The notes under the pieces are model-generated. The model was not told the DNA's origin. It searched no databases and saw only the letters and a list, made by a program, of their open reading frames with translations. Shown piece by piece: positions 1 through 6,690 of a stretch of 18,726 nucleotides of DNA. The DNA comes from an uncultured Bacilli bacterium (lineage in GTDB: Bacteria; Bacillota_I; Bacilli_A; RF39; UBA660), in NCBI GenBank assembly GCA_947625425.1, contig CANQOH010000024.1:1-18726 (forward strand), read 5' to 3'. A program made the translations under genes and the position numbers. Within the stretch, counting starts at the first letter, position 1, and each line of letters starts with the position of its first letter.

Positions 1-198
1 TTCTTTTAAGAAAGGATAATTAACATTTAAAGATGGAATCTGTTTAATTAAATCAAAATTAGATAAGAAAATATTATCCTTTTTCTGACTTAACATATAG
101 TTATATATAAATCTAGCACAACCAAAAGTTTTATTAATTAATTCTTTTTGTTTGTCGTTAGGATACAATCTAAATTTATAAGCTTTATTAATAATCAT
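1..198 (-). CDS. tnpB: TnpB (IS200/IS605-group OrfB) N-terminus, partial at window edge
   Basis: This reading frame starts inside the window and runs off its left edge, so only about 66 residues are visible. They read MIINKAYKFRLYPNDKQKEL, then INKTFGCARFIYNYML, which is the typical N-terminus of TnpB/OrfB proteins of IS200/IS605 and IS1341-type elements. TnpB is an RNA-guided DNA nuclease that helps the element persist. The catalytic RuvC-like residues and the zinc ribbon would lie outside the window. The ATG at 198 is preferred because an AAGGGG Shine-Dalgarno sequence lies about nine bases upstream; an ATG at 204 is too close to it. No TnpA gene is visible on this side. The gene follows divIC in the same direction but is separated from it by a strong terminator and has its own promoter. 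Family is confident; intactness cannot be judged. Confidence 0.85.
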   Translation of the reverse strand, partial: MIINKAYKFRLYPNDKQKELINKTFGCARFIYNYMLSQKKDNIFLSNFDLIKQIPSLNVNYPFLKE

Positions 199-221
199 AA
201 CCATCTTCCCCTTGTAAGATA

Positions 222-251
222 ATTATACAGTAATGAACTAATGTTCGTCAA
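222..251 (-). promoter_or_regulatory. Sigma-A-type promoter of tnpB
   Basis: Read on the minus strand, a TTGACG box (246-251) is followed after 18 bases by a perfect TATAAT (222-227), about 24 bases upstream of the tnpB start codon. A small GAAC-ATTA-GTTC inverted repeat (235-246) lies in the spacer and could be part of the element's left-end structure. The boxes are seen; promoter function is inferred. Confidence 0.65.
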
Positions 252-290
252 TATGCCTTTGATATTTTTAAAGAACTTTCCTATAAGATT

Positions 291-315
291 AAAAAAAGCA
301 GATTCAAATCTGCTT
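291..315 (-). terminator. Rho-independent terminator after divIC
   Basis: The arms AAGCAGAT (296-303) and ATCTGCTT (308-315) form a perfect 8-bp stem with a 4-base loop, followed on the minus strand by seven T (291-297). It overlaps the divIC stop codon. It ends the divIC transcript before the tnpB insertion. Confidence 0.9.
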
Positions 316-667
316 ATTCTGTATCTTGTTCCGTTATAACACGACCATCTACGATTGTAAGAATTTTTTCCCCATCTTTAGTATAACCATATCTTTCTCT
401 AGCATATCTTGATAAATAATCAGGATCTTGTAATTTAGCTACTTCACTATTTAACGAAGCTTCTTCTTCTTGTAATTCACCATAATAAGTATTTAAATCA
501 TCATTTAACTTATTATTCTCATAAATTTGAACCCAATCATTAAAGACAGTTCCAATTAAAATAACAATAAATACAACAACAAAAAACAACAAAAAACCAA
601 TATGACTTTTTTCTTGGTTAACATTCTTTTTTACAACATTTTTACTCTTGTTTGCATTGCTTGTCAT
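314..667 (-). CDS. divIC: Cell-division protein DivIC (FtsB family)
   Basis: A 117-residue bitopic membrane protein of the septum. With FtsL and DivIB (FtsQ), DivIC forms the complex that activates septal peptidoglycan synthesis. The sequence shows a short basic cytoplasmic tail (1-20), one transmembrane helix (about 22-42), a coiled-coil stretch (about 48-82) and the C-terminal motif ARERYGYTKDGEKIL (about 88-102), which is characteristic of DivIC/FtsB. Length and architecture fit the family. A good AGGAG sequence precedes the ATG at 667. It comes after yabP and yabQ, as in B. subtilis, and has its own terminator. In B. subtilis yabR and spoIIE follow; here a TnpB gene follows instead. Confidence 0.93.
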   Translation of the reverse strand: MTSNANKSKNVVKKNVNQEKSHIGFLLFFVVVFIVILIGTVFNDWVQIYENNKLNDDLNTYYGELQEEEASLNSEVAKLQDPDYLSRYARERYGYTKDGEKILTIVDGRVITEQDTE

Positions 668-730
668 ATAGAACTCTCCTTATTATTAAGTATAACAGAA
701 TAATAGGTATATAAAAATCTCTAAAAATGT

Positions 731-994
731 CTATTTACACTTTTTAACACAAACAATTCCATACCCTAACAATATACATAAAACAAAATAAATATGTAAG
801 ATTCCATCATTCAAATTATATAAAATAACTACATATAACAATGAAATATCAAATACATACAACAAAGAAATAATACTTCTTAAAACAATATTTCTATTCT
901 TAATAATCTTACTATTAAACCTATTAAAATAATATAATAAAACCCCATAAATAAACGAAATAATTAAACTACCTAACTGAATATATGAATTCAT
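731..994 (-). CDS. yabQ: YabQ-like spore cortex membrane protein (short form)
   Basis: An 87-residue very hydrophobic protein with three predicted membrane segments (about 5-24, 37-60 and 64-82) separated by a basic loop. The call rests on position (between yabP and divIC, as in B. subtilis), on overlap with yabP (TAATG, the stop of yabP sharing bases with this ATG), and on the membrane pattern of the YabQ family. YabQ is needed for spore cortex formation in B. subtilis, where the protein is more than twice as long. This copy matches only the N-terminal membrane part, so it is either a natural short form or shortened. Sequence similarity alone would be weak; the context makes the call. Confidence 0.75.
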   Translation of the reverse strand: MNSYIQLGSLIISFIYGVLLYYFNRFNSKIIKNRNIVLRSIISLLYVFDISLLYVVILYNLNDGILHIYFVLCILLGYGIVCVKKCK

Positions 995-1272
995 TATTTA
1001 AATAATTTACCTATAATCGACTCAGAATCTTTCTTTTTATCATTATCATAAGTCATACTATTTATAACACCCTTAATACTCACAATTCCATCATGAGTAT
1101 CTAATTTAACTATTTCCAAATTTTCCCCTTTAAGTAAGATAATTCCCATCACACTTTCAAGTAAAAATTCTTCACTATCAAAACTTATAATCTTATCAAT
1201 ACCTGATAAATATATTAAACTACGATCGACAATCTTTATTTCATGTTTTGTGTTTTCCATACTATTATCCAT
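994..1272 (-). CDS. yabP: Sporulation protein YabP
   Basis: A small soluble protein of the YabP/YqfC family, required for spore cortex or coat assembly and made in the mother cell in B. subtilis. The core SFDSEEFLLESVMGIILLKG, a conserved KLD segment and HDGIVSIKG match B. subtilis YabP closely, and the C-terminus GKLFK matches its SKLFR ending. The ATG at 1272 is chosen because an AGGTG Shine-Dalgarno lies six bases upstream; the GTG at 1281 is part of that site. It overlaps yabQ by one base, so the two are translated together. The 80-bp gap to spoVG contains the spoVG terminator, so yabP must have its own promoter there. A CATATATAT string could be a sigma-E -10 box, but no convincing -35 was found. 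Confidence 0.92.
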   Translation of the reverse strand: MDNSMENTKHEIKIVDRSLIYLSGIDKIISFDSEEFLLESVMGIILLKGENLEIVKLDTHDGIVSIKGVINSMTYDNDKKKDSESIIGKLFK

Positions 1273-1318
1273 TTCTATCACCTAGTAATATATATGAATG
1301 AATAATAATTTTTAGCAC

Positions 1319-1346
1319 AAAAAAACTCAAAGCTTTAACTTTGAGT
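1319..1346 (-). terminator. Rho-independent terminator after spoVG
   Basis: ACTCAAAG (1325-1332) pairs with CTTTGAGT (1339-1346) in an 8-bp stem with a 6-base loop. Seven T follow on the minus strand (1319-1325). It lies five bases beyond the spoVG stop codon. Confidence 0.9.
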
Positions 1347-1351
1347 CTTAA

Positions 1352-1642
1352 TTATAGATCTATTTTAACTAAATCTTCACCGCTTGATTTCATTTCATCA
1401 TATGCTTTAAAGATAGCATCTTCAAACATTTTACGTGTTTCTTGATTTACTGGATGAGCAACATCATCGTATACTCCTTCAGATACCTTTCTACTTGGCA
1501 TAGCGATAAACATTTTATCGTCTCCTTGAATTAATCTGATACCAGTAATAACAAAAGCTTCATCCAACGTAACTGTTGCTATAGCTTTCATACGTGAATC
1601 TTCTTTTTCTTTATTACGAAGTACAACCTTTGTAATTTTCAT
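1352..1642 (-). CDS. spoVG: Septation and RNA/DNA-binding regulator SpoVG
   Basis: A 96-residue protein matching the SpoVG family over its whole length: MKITKVVLRN at the start, then RMKAIATVTLDEAFVITGIR, GDDKMFIAMPSRK and a final helix after HPVNQETR. SpoVG affects septation and cortex formation during sporulation, and in several Firmicutes binds nucleic acid as a global regulator. The ATG at 1642 is chosen because GGGAGG lies eight bases upstream; the upstream in-frame GTG is inside that site. It stands alone between veg and the yabP operon with its own terminator. In B. subtilis it is followed by glmU (gcaD) and prs, which are absent here. Confidence 0.96.
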   Translation of the reverse strand: MKITKVVLRNKEKEDSRMKAIATVTLDEAFVITGIRLIQGDDKMFIAMPSRKVSEGVYDDVAHPVNQETRKMFEDAIFKAYDEMKSSGEDLVKIDL

Positions 1643-1708
1643 ATAACACACCTCCCAAGTATATTACTTACCTATAATTTTAAAGCAATTCTTTAAATAA
1701 AGCAATAA

Positions 1709-1924
1709 TTATTTTACTTTTACCACGATATTTCCGACCAAAACATCCGAATAACTAAAACTCTTTTTACCTATCTTCGTGTTTAAGACAAAAACATTGT
1801 CATAACATTCACTAATTATCCCCTCAAACATCTCATTTTTATTACGTATTCCTATCGCTTTTACCAAAGCTCTTTTTCCATAATTACCTTTAATTAACTC
1901 TCTAGCTTCATATATAGTTCTCAT
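1709..1924 (-). CDS. veg: Veg family protein
   Basis: A 71-residue protein of the Veg family, small Firmicutes proteins with an Sm/SH3-like beta fold. B. subtilis Veg is linked to biofilm-gene control and is highly expressed. The aligned features are an N-terminal helix, the GNYGKRALVKA segment (GNLGKRLTLKA in B. subtilis), the EGIISECYDNVFVL core and SYSDVL near the end. It is slightly shorter than the 86-residue B. subtilis protein because the C-terminal tail is missing. Its ATG overlaps the yabG stop (ATGA), suggesting coupling; veg also follows yabG in B. subtilis but there has its own strong promoter. No consensus vegetative promoter was recognised just upstream, although one inside yabG cannot be excluded. 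Confidence 0.93.
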   Translation of the reverse strand: MRTIYEARELIKGNYGKRALVKAIGIRNKNEMFEGIISECYDNVFVLNTKIGKKSFSYSDVLVGNIVVKVK

Positions 1925-2442
1925 CTTGGATACCCCACATACATAAAGCCATTAACTATCAAACCACCCATACCATCTTTACCATATTTAGTTTTTTCTA
2001 ATAATTTTTTAACATCAACTTCTTTATTCTTTTCTGTTAAAGAAACAGTCGTTGCTATTATTGCCGGATCTAATGCATGAATATTAACTCTTTTCGGACT
2101 ACTAGCAAAGTCTGCCCCAGCTTTAATTAATTCTTCATAATCACTTTGGCAAGCTCCCGCAATTATTAATAATTTCTCGTGACTTTTCTCATATCTTCGT
2201 GCTTCCTTCACCGCTTTAACAAAATTAATTGAGTTCTTATAATTCTTTAAATCAGTCTTATCATTACTATTTTTTAGATAAGCATCATGTCCAGTAATAA
2301 TTAATATATCTGGTTTATATTCTTCTAAATACTTATAAACATTTTTTTCTAATTCAGACTCTTTAACTACTTTACCAAAAGCCATTACCCGATTATTCTG
2401 ATAAAAACTTAAACATTTTTCCAAATAGTCAGGGATCACCAT
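1921..2442 (-). CDS. yabG: YabG sporulation protease, C-terminal part (downstream of +1 shift)
   Basis: This frame carries the main part of YabG, the cysteine-type protease that processes spore coat proteins late in sporulation. Visible conserved blocks are DYLEKCLSFY, YKPDILIITGHDAY, IIAGACQSDYEELIKAGADF and SSPKRVNIHALDPA. The cysteine in GACQS is the likely nucleophile by family comparison. The nominal ATG at 2442 is not preceded by a ribosome binding site and lies inside the coding sequence of the N-terminal part. The residues after position 4 align directly with B. subtilis YabG immediately after LDGD. It is therefore the second half of one gene read in the +1 frame, not an independent gene. 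It ends in TGA overlapping the veg start. Either a programmed shift joins the halves or the gene is a recent pseudogene. Confidence 0.88.
   Translation of the reverse strand: MVIPDYLEKCLSFYQNNRVMAFGKVVKESELEKNVYKYLEEYKPDILIITGHDAYLKNSNDKTDLKNYKNSINFVKAVKEARRYEKSHEKLLIIAGACQSDYEELIKAGADFASSPKRVNIHALDPAIIATTVSLTEKNKEVDVKKLLEKTKYGKDGMGGLIVNGFMYVGYPR
2428..2434 (-). other. yabG: Putative +1 frameshift site CCC-TGA-C in yabG
   Basis: On the coding strand the first yabG frame reads GAT CCC TGA C. Skipping the T gives GAT CCC GAC TAT TTG (D P D Y L), which aligns without gaps with LDGDEAYL of B. subtilis YabG. A tRNA-Pro on CCC can re-pair with CCT one base downstream, the logic of the prfB (CTT-TGA-C) and antizyme shift sites. 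No Shine-Dalgarno-like stimulator was seen just upstream. Confidence 0.5.
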
Positions 2443-2707
2443 CTAACTGCAATAACTTAGGAGGTAAATAAAAAAAATCTTCATTATCTGATCTATCTAA
2501 AAGATTTTCATTAACTAATTTTTCCATAAATTCATCTTTACGATTTTCTTCATCACATATATTTAAATCACTTAAAGGAGCATTTGCAACTAATCTAACA
2601 TTAAAACCCTTAAGAATAGCTATATTATCTACTATATCCGTAATAATAAACACAATATCATTATTATAACTTTCTCTTGTTACATAATCTCCTACTTTAA
2701 ATTCCAT
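2429..2707 (-). CDS. yabG: YabG sporulation protease, N-terminal part (ends at in-frame TGA)
   Basis: This 92-residue frame is the N-terminal beta-barrel-like domain of YabG. MEFKVGDYVTRESYNNDIVF parallels the B. subtilis start (MQFQIGDMVARKSYQMDVLF), and NIAILKGFNVRLVANAPLSDL matches its following block. The last residues, LPPKLLQLDGDP, correspond to the junction before the protease domain, where the frame stops at TGA and continuity passes to the +1 frame. The start at 2707 has AGGTG seven bases upstream. The intervening linker is shorter than in B. subtilis. The gene follows the rsmA terminator, so it should have its own late-sporulation promoter; a CATATCTTT string upstream loosely resembles a sigma-K/E -10 box, which is weak evidence. 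Confidence 0.88.
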   Translation of the reverse strand: MEFKVGDYVTRESYNNDIVFIITDIVDNIAILKGFNVRLVANAPLSDLNICDEENRKDEFMEKLVNENLLDRSDNEDFFYLPPKLLQLDGDP

Positions 2708-2730
2708 ATCATCACCTAAATAAAGATATG

Positions 2731-2758
2731 AAAAAAAGTAAGTATTTATTACTTACTT
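2731..2758 (-). terminator. Rho-independent terminator after rsmA
   Basis: AAGTAAGTA (2736-2744) and TACTTACTT (2750-2758) form a perfect 9-bp stem with a 5-base loop that includes part of the rsmA stop codon. Seven T follow on the minus strand (2731-2737). Confidence 0.85.
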
Positions 2759-3534
2759 AACTCATTTACTATATCAATAAAGCATTCAAGTGAAACATTT
2801 TCTGCTCTATCTTGTAATGTTAAATTATACTTGGATAAAATAGGTTCTATTAATTTTAAATCATATTGTTTTAAATTATTACGTAAATTTTTTCTTTTCA
2901 TTGCAAATGCATCTTTCACAAAACTAAAGAAGAATTCTTTATTTACTTGATGCTTATCTTCTTTTTTAGCTAGTTTAATAACTGCACTATCAACATTTGG
3001 TACAGGATCAAATGAATTTCTATTAACCACAAATAGTTTTTGAACATCAAAATAATAATTCAAATAAACTGTAATAGCTCCGTAATCTTTACTTCCAGGT
3101 TTCGCTGCTAAACGATCAGCTACTTCATTTTGGACCATTAAGACCATTGCTTTTACATCGACATTAGAATTAATTATTTTTTCTATAATTGGTGTTGTAA
3201 TATAATAAGGCAAATTAGCTATCACATATAAATCATTATATTTAATATCTTGAATTTGTTTTTTAATATCAATATTTAGAAAATCTTCATATATAATTTC
3301 TGTTTTTTCATCAACAAAAGCATCTAAATACTTTTTTACTCTTGTATCTATTTCAAAACATCTTAAATTAGCATGAAATAACTTTAAATATTTAGTTAAA
3401 GCTCCTTGACCAGGTCCGACTTCAATTATTAAGTCATCTTCTTTAACATCAACACTATCAATAATATTAATCAAAACTTTTTTATCTTTTAAAAAGTTTT
3501 GTCCCAAACTATGTTTGTGTTTAAATTCACCCAT
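2749..3534 (-). CDS. rsmA: 16S rRNA dimethyladenosine transferase RsmA (KsgA)
   Basis: A 261-residue methyltransferase that dimethylates two adjacent adenosines near the 3' end of 16S rRNA during small-subunit maturation. The SAM-binding motif EVGPGQGALTKYL is at about 38-50, the acidic residue of motif II (FEID) at about 60-63 and the catalytic NLPYYITTP at about 107-115. The N-terminal SLGQNFLKD is the usual family signature. The smaller C-terminal helical domain is present (MKRKNLRNNL onward). The start at 3534 has AAGGA seven bases upstream. It lies downstream of tatD and the 3D protein and upstream of yabG, as in B. subtilis, but rnmV, which usually sits just before it, is absent. Confidence 0.97.
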   Translation of the reverse strand: MGEFKHKHSLGQNFLKDKKVLINIIDSVDVKEDDLIIEVGPGQGALTKYLKLFHANLRCFEIDTRVKKYLDAFVDEKTEIIYEDFLNIDIKKQIQDIKYNDLYVIANLPYYITTPIIEKIINSNVDVKAMVLMVQNEVADRLAAKPGSKDYGAITVYLNYYFDVQKLFVVNRNSFDPVPNVDSAVIKLAKKEDKHQVNKEFFFSFVKDAFAMKRKNLRNNLKQYDLKLIEPILSKYNLTLQDRAENVSLECFIDIVNELSK

Positions 3535-3548
3535 TTTATTCCTTCTTT

Positions 3549-4130
3549 CTACCAGCCAAGTCTTAAAACATCATAATTTATCTTGCTTCGACCAATATAT
3601 CTACTAGCATAAGCTTCTGTAGGAACCAATAAATCAATACTAGTTCCCGTAACACCTCTATCTAAGACAATAGCATATGTTGTTTCATCAGAAACTCTTT
3701 TAGAATCAAACTTAATAATAGATCCACATGGCAAATTTTTCGAAGAAGCAACAATTCTAACATTTCCAAAAGTCTTATCATTATATGTAACAACATTATT
3801 CTTATAAACATCATAAGAACGTAGACAAGCTAACTTTCCATTACACAAAGGACAATCTGCTGCATATCCAGTCAAATCTCCTTTATAAGAAGCTTTATTA
3901 GTAACTACCGGTTTTTCTTTATTAACTTCAGGCAATACTTGTTCGACAGGTTTTTCTTCCTTATTCTTTTCAGCCATTGCCATAACACCAAATGATTTAT
4001 TAAAGTTAAAATTTTCTACCCTAAATATCTTTTTTTCACTTACAGTCATAGTTAATAATAAAATTAATCCTAAGACTATAAGAAACTTAGTAAGTCTAAA
4101 CCCCATCTTTATCCAGGATCTTACTTTCAT
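3549..4130 (-). CDS. 3D-domain cell-wall protein (YabE/YuiC-like)
   Basis: An exported or membrane-anchored protein of 193 residues. A basic N-terminus is followed by one hydrophobic helix (about 13-32), a Lys/Glu-rich linker and a C-terminal 3D domain named for three conserved aspartates: TGYAADCPLC, then AIVLDRG and SIDLLV. The 3D fold is a double-psi beta-barrel related to lytic transglycosylases such as MltA and to Rpf-type wall hydrolases (YabE, YuiC). Cys residues in CPLCNGKLAC could form a disulfide outside the cell. It occupies the yabE position between tatD and rsmA, but lacks the G5 and DUF348 repeats of B. subtilis YabE, so only the catalytic-type module is kept. The ATG at 4130 is chosen because GAGGTG lies six bases upstream. 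Confidence 0.85.
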   Translation of the reverse strand: MKVRSWIKMGFRLTKFLIVLGLILLLTMTVSEKKIFRVENFNFNKSFGVMAMAEKNKEEKPVEQVLPEVNKEKPVVTNKASYKGDLTGYAADCPLCNGKLACLRSYDVYKNNVVTYNDKTFGNVRIVASSKNLPCGSIIKFDSKRVSDETTYAIVLDRGVTGTSIDLLVPTEAYASRYIGRSKINYDVLRLGW

Positions 4131-4174
4131 AAATTTCACCTCAAAAGATAAAATTTATCTTAGCATTATTCCTC

Positions 4175-4924
4175 TTAAATGTCAAAACACCTACTAATAT
4201 TACCATTTGTTTCCTTTGCTAGTTCTTCAAAACTAACTTTTTTGATATCTGCTATATATTTAGCAATATCTAATATATGACTAGGATTATTCTGCATTCC
4301 TCTATAAGGAACAGGCGTTAAATAAGGAGAATCAGTCTCCAAAACTATATCATTTAATGATAATTTACTAACAACATCCTTCAAATTACAATTTTTAAAG
4401 GTAATAACTCCATTAATTCCTAATAAAAAGCCCATTTTCAAATAAATACAAGCTGTTTCGTAACTACCACTAAAGCTATGCATTACTCCTTTAACTTTAT
4501 ATTTTTTTAATATATCCATTGTATCTAAAGTTGCATCACGACTATGAATAATCACTGGTTTATTGTATTTTTGCGCTAAACTAAGCTGATATTCAAATAA
4601 TTCAATTTGTTTATCTCTATTTTCTTTACCATAATGATAATCTAAACCAATCTCCCCTATCGCTACTACTTTAGGATCATTTAGATGTTGTTCAATAAAA
4701 TCTAATTCTTCTTTTTTATAAGTATCAGCACTTTCTGGATGAATACCAATTGCTCCATACATAAAATCATACTTTTTTATTAATTCTAATACTTCTTTAT
4801 TAGATTTATCATCACAACCATTATTTATAATGCTATTAACTTTATTATCTAATATTTCTTTAGATAATTGATCTATATCATCATAATATTCGCTATATAC
4901 ATGACAATGAGTATCAGTAAACAT
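4175..4924 (-). CDS. tatD: TatD-family metal-dependent DNase
   Basis: A TIM-barrel hydrolase of about 249 residues, equivalent to B. subtilis YabD. Metal-ligand motifs of the family are all visible: THCH near the N-terminus, GEIGLDYH in the middle, IIHSRDA and MHSFSGS, and ETDSPYLTP near the C-terminus. TatD proteins have 3'-5' exonuclease activity and are linked to DNA repair or fragmentation; the physiological substrate here is unknown. The ATG at 4924 is preferred because the Shine-Dalgarno GAGGTG lies six bases upstream; the GTG at 4933 is part of it. It follows metG in conserved order, but a 207-bp gap with a terminator and Noc-type sites separates them. A weak hairpin (AAGATAA/TTATCTT) lies between this gene and the 3D gene. 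Confidence 0.95.
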   Translation of the reverse strand: MFTDTHCHVYSEYYDDIDQLSKEILDNKVNSIINNGCDDKSNKEVLELIKKYDFMYGAIGIHPESADTYKKEELDFIEQHLNDPKVVAIGEIGLDYHYGKENRDKQIELFEYQLSLAQKYNKPVIIHSRDATLDTMDILKKYKVKGVMHSFSGSYETACIYLKMGFLLGINGVITFKNCNLKDVVSKLSLNDIVLETDSPYLTPVPYRGMQNNPSHILDIAKYIADIKKVSFEELAKETNGNISRCFDI

Positions 4925-4980
4925 CATCTTCACCTCAATAAAATTATATCAAACCATTTAATCTACGGATATAAGATTTT

Positions 4981-5118
4981 ATAACCCGGGAAATTTTTCT
5001 CATAAAATATAACCCAGGAAATAAAATTTCCCAGAAAATACCACGTATTATAGGCATTTCCCTATAAAAAGCAATATAACCCAGGAAATAAAATCAACAT
5101 TTATATTTCCCGGGAAAT
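4981..5118 (+). promoter_or_regulatory. Cluster of Noc-binding-site (NBS)-like palindromes
   Basis: The gap between metG and tatD holds one perfect copy of the B. subtilis Noc consensus ATTTCCCGGGAAAT (5105-5118) and several near copies: 4981-4994 (12/14), 5009-5022 (11/14), 5026-5039 (12/14), 5076-5089 (11/14) and a weaker 5056-5069 (10/14). Noc is a ParB paralogue that binds such sites, spreads on DNA in a CTP-dependent way and prevents division over the nucleoid. The matches are seen; binding is inferred. Five or six sites within 138 bp make this an unusually dense nucleation point. The rest of the gap (4925-5140) contains only the metG terminator. Confidence 0.65.
5006..5094 (+). repeat. 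22-bp exact direct repeat within the NBS cluster
   Basis: The same 22 bases (core AACCCAGGAAAT) occur at 5006-5027 and 5073-5094, 67 bp apart. Each copy contains one NBS-like 14-mer, and a close variant (AACCCGGGAAAT) sits at 4983-4994. The arrangement suggests local duplication of the binding site. Confidence 0.9.
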
Positions 5119-5142
5119 AAAAAAGATAGCCCTAGCTATCTT
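5119..5142 (-). terminator. Rho-independent terminator after metG
   Basis: GATAGC (5125-5130) pairs with GCTATC (5135-5140), extendable by two A-T pairs on the outside, with a 4-base loop. Six T follow on the minus strand (5119-5124). The stem starts directly at the metG stop codon, and its T-run touches the perfect NBS at 5105-5118. Confidence 0.88.
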
Positions 5143-6679
5143 ATTTAACTTCAATTCTATCAAATAAATGAACTGGTTCAGCAAGAGTTTTACCTACTTC
5201 TAAAGCTCCAAATACTTTAGTTGAATCCATATCTTTAATATCTGTATTTAATTGTTCAAATATCTTATCAGAAGTTTCTGTTAAGAATGGATTTAGATAA
5301 ACAGCACAAACTCTTATACTTTCAAGTAAATTATATAATACAGTACCTAATCTTTCTTTCTTAGTATCATCTTTTGCTAAAGACCAAGGCATTGTATCAT
5401 CAATATATTTATTACATCTACGTAATACATCAAATATTTCTTGTAGAGCTTCACCAACTTTTAATTCATCCATTTTAGCAGTAACTCTATTACCTAAGCC
5501 TTCAACACTAGCAATTAAGTCTTTATCAATATTTTCAATAGTATCATGTTTTTGAATAACGCCATCAAAATATTTATGATTCATACTTACTGTACGGTTT
5601 ACTAAATTACCTAAAATATTAACCAAATCACCATTAATTCTATCTATTAATAATTCTCTAGAGAATATTCCATCTGATGCAAATGGTATTTCATGTAAGA
5701 AATAATATCTAATTGCATCTACTCCAAACTCATTAACTAAATCATCTGCGTATATAATATTTCCCTTAGATTTACTCATTTTACCATCATTCATTATTAA
5801 CCAAGGATGACCAAATACTTGTTTAGGTAATGGTAAATCAAGACTCATTAAGAAACAAGGCCAATAAATTGTATGAAATCTAATTATATCTTTACCAATT
5901 AAATGTAGATCAGCAGGCCATTTATATTCAAATTCTTTAGTTGATTCATCAAAATCAAAACCAATATTAGTAATATAGTTAGTTAAAGCATCTAACCAAA
6001 CATAAACAACATGATCTGGATCAAAATCTACTGGAATTCCCCATTTAAAACTAGTTCTAGATACACATAAATCTTGTAATCCAGGTTTAATAAAGTTATT
6101 AATCATTTCATTTTTACGCGCTACTGGTTGTATAAATTCAGGATGTTCATTTAAATAATCTTCTAAAGCTAATTGATATTTAGATAATTTAAAGAAATAC
6201 GCCTCTTCTTTACGTGGTTGAACTTCTCTACCACAATCAGGACATTTACCATCAACTAACTGACTTTCTGTCCAAAACGACTCACAAGGAACACAATAAA
6301 GACCTTCATATTCACCTTTATAAATGTCACCTTTATCATACATATATTTAAAAATATGTTGAACTACTTTTTCATGATGAGGATCTGTTGTTCTAACAAA
6401 TCTATCATAACTAGTATTCATTATATCCCATATATCTTTAATTTGACCAGCAACATCATCAACATACTGTTGAGGAGTTACACCGGCTTCTTTAGCTTTT
6501 AATTCTATTTTTTCGCCATGTTCATCAGTACCAGTTTGTAAATAAACATCATAACCTTGTAATCTCTTATATCTTGCTATCGCATCTGCTAAAACAATTT
6601 CATAAGTATTACCAATATGAGGTTTCCCAGAAGTATAAGCAATTGCTGTACTAATATAATATTTTTTATTTTTATCCAT
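5141..6679 (-). CDS. metG: Methionyl-tRNA synthetase
   Basis: A 512-residue class I aminoacyl-tRNA synthetase that charges tRNA-Met. The HIGN signature is at residues 21-24, TGTDEHGEKIE follows, a four-Cys zinc knuckle is present (CVPC ... CPDC, about 128-149) and the catalytic KMSKSKGN lies near residue 300, followed by the anticodon-binding helical domain. The C-terminal EMAP/Trbp111-like tRNA-binding domain of B. subtilis MetS is missing, so this is a short form. AGGAGG lies seven bases upstream of the ATG at 6679. It is the last gene of a transcript that starts with a T-box leader whose likely specifier codon is AUG, so it should be induced when uncharged tRNA-Met accumulates. Confidence 0.97.
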   Translation of the reverse strand: MDKNKKYYISTAIAYTSGKPHIGNTYEIVLADAIARYKRLQGYDVYLQTGTDEHGEKIELKAKEAGVTPQQYVDDVAGQIKDIWDIMNTSYDRFVRTTDPHHEKVVQHIFKYMYDKGDIYKGEYEGLYCVPCESFWTESQLVDGKCPDCGREVQPRKEEAYFFKLSKYQLALEDYLNEHPEFIQPVARKNEMINNFIKPGLQDLCVSRTSFKWGIPVDFDPDHVVYVWLDALTNYITNIGFDFDESTKEFEYKWPADLHLIGKDIIRFHTIYWPCFLMSLDLPLPKQVFGHPWLIMNDGKMSKSKGNIIYADDLVNEFGVDAIRYYFLHEIPFASDGIFSRELLIDRINGDLVNILGNLVNRTVSMNHKYFDGVIQKHDTIENIDKDLIASVEGLGNRVTAKMDELKVGEALQEIFDVLRRCNKYIDDTMPWSLAKDDTKKERLGTVLYNLLESIRVCAVYLNPFLTETSDKIFEQLNTDIKDMDSTKVFGALEVGKTLAEPVHLFDRIEVK

Positions 6680-6690
6680 TATAATTCCTC

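Noticed and set aside
1643..1708. Strong vegetative or sigma-H promoter upstream of spoVG
   Set aside because: AT-rich sequence with a TAAAAT-like string, but no -35 box or sigma-H pattern that stands out from background.
2429..2431. TGA read as tryptophan (mycoplasma-type code) to explain the yabG break
   Set aside because: Reading through TGA in the same frame gives non-homologous sequence ending soon after; homology continues in the +1 frame, and TGA ends ricT and spoVT normally.
4133..4174. Terminator between tatD and the 3D-domain gene
   Set aside because: The AAGATAA/TTATCTT stem has only four T after it and runs into the next Shine-Dalgarno; too weak to call.
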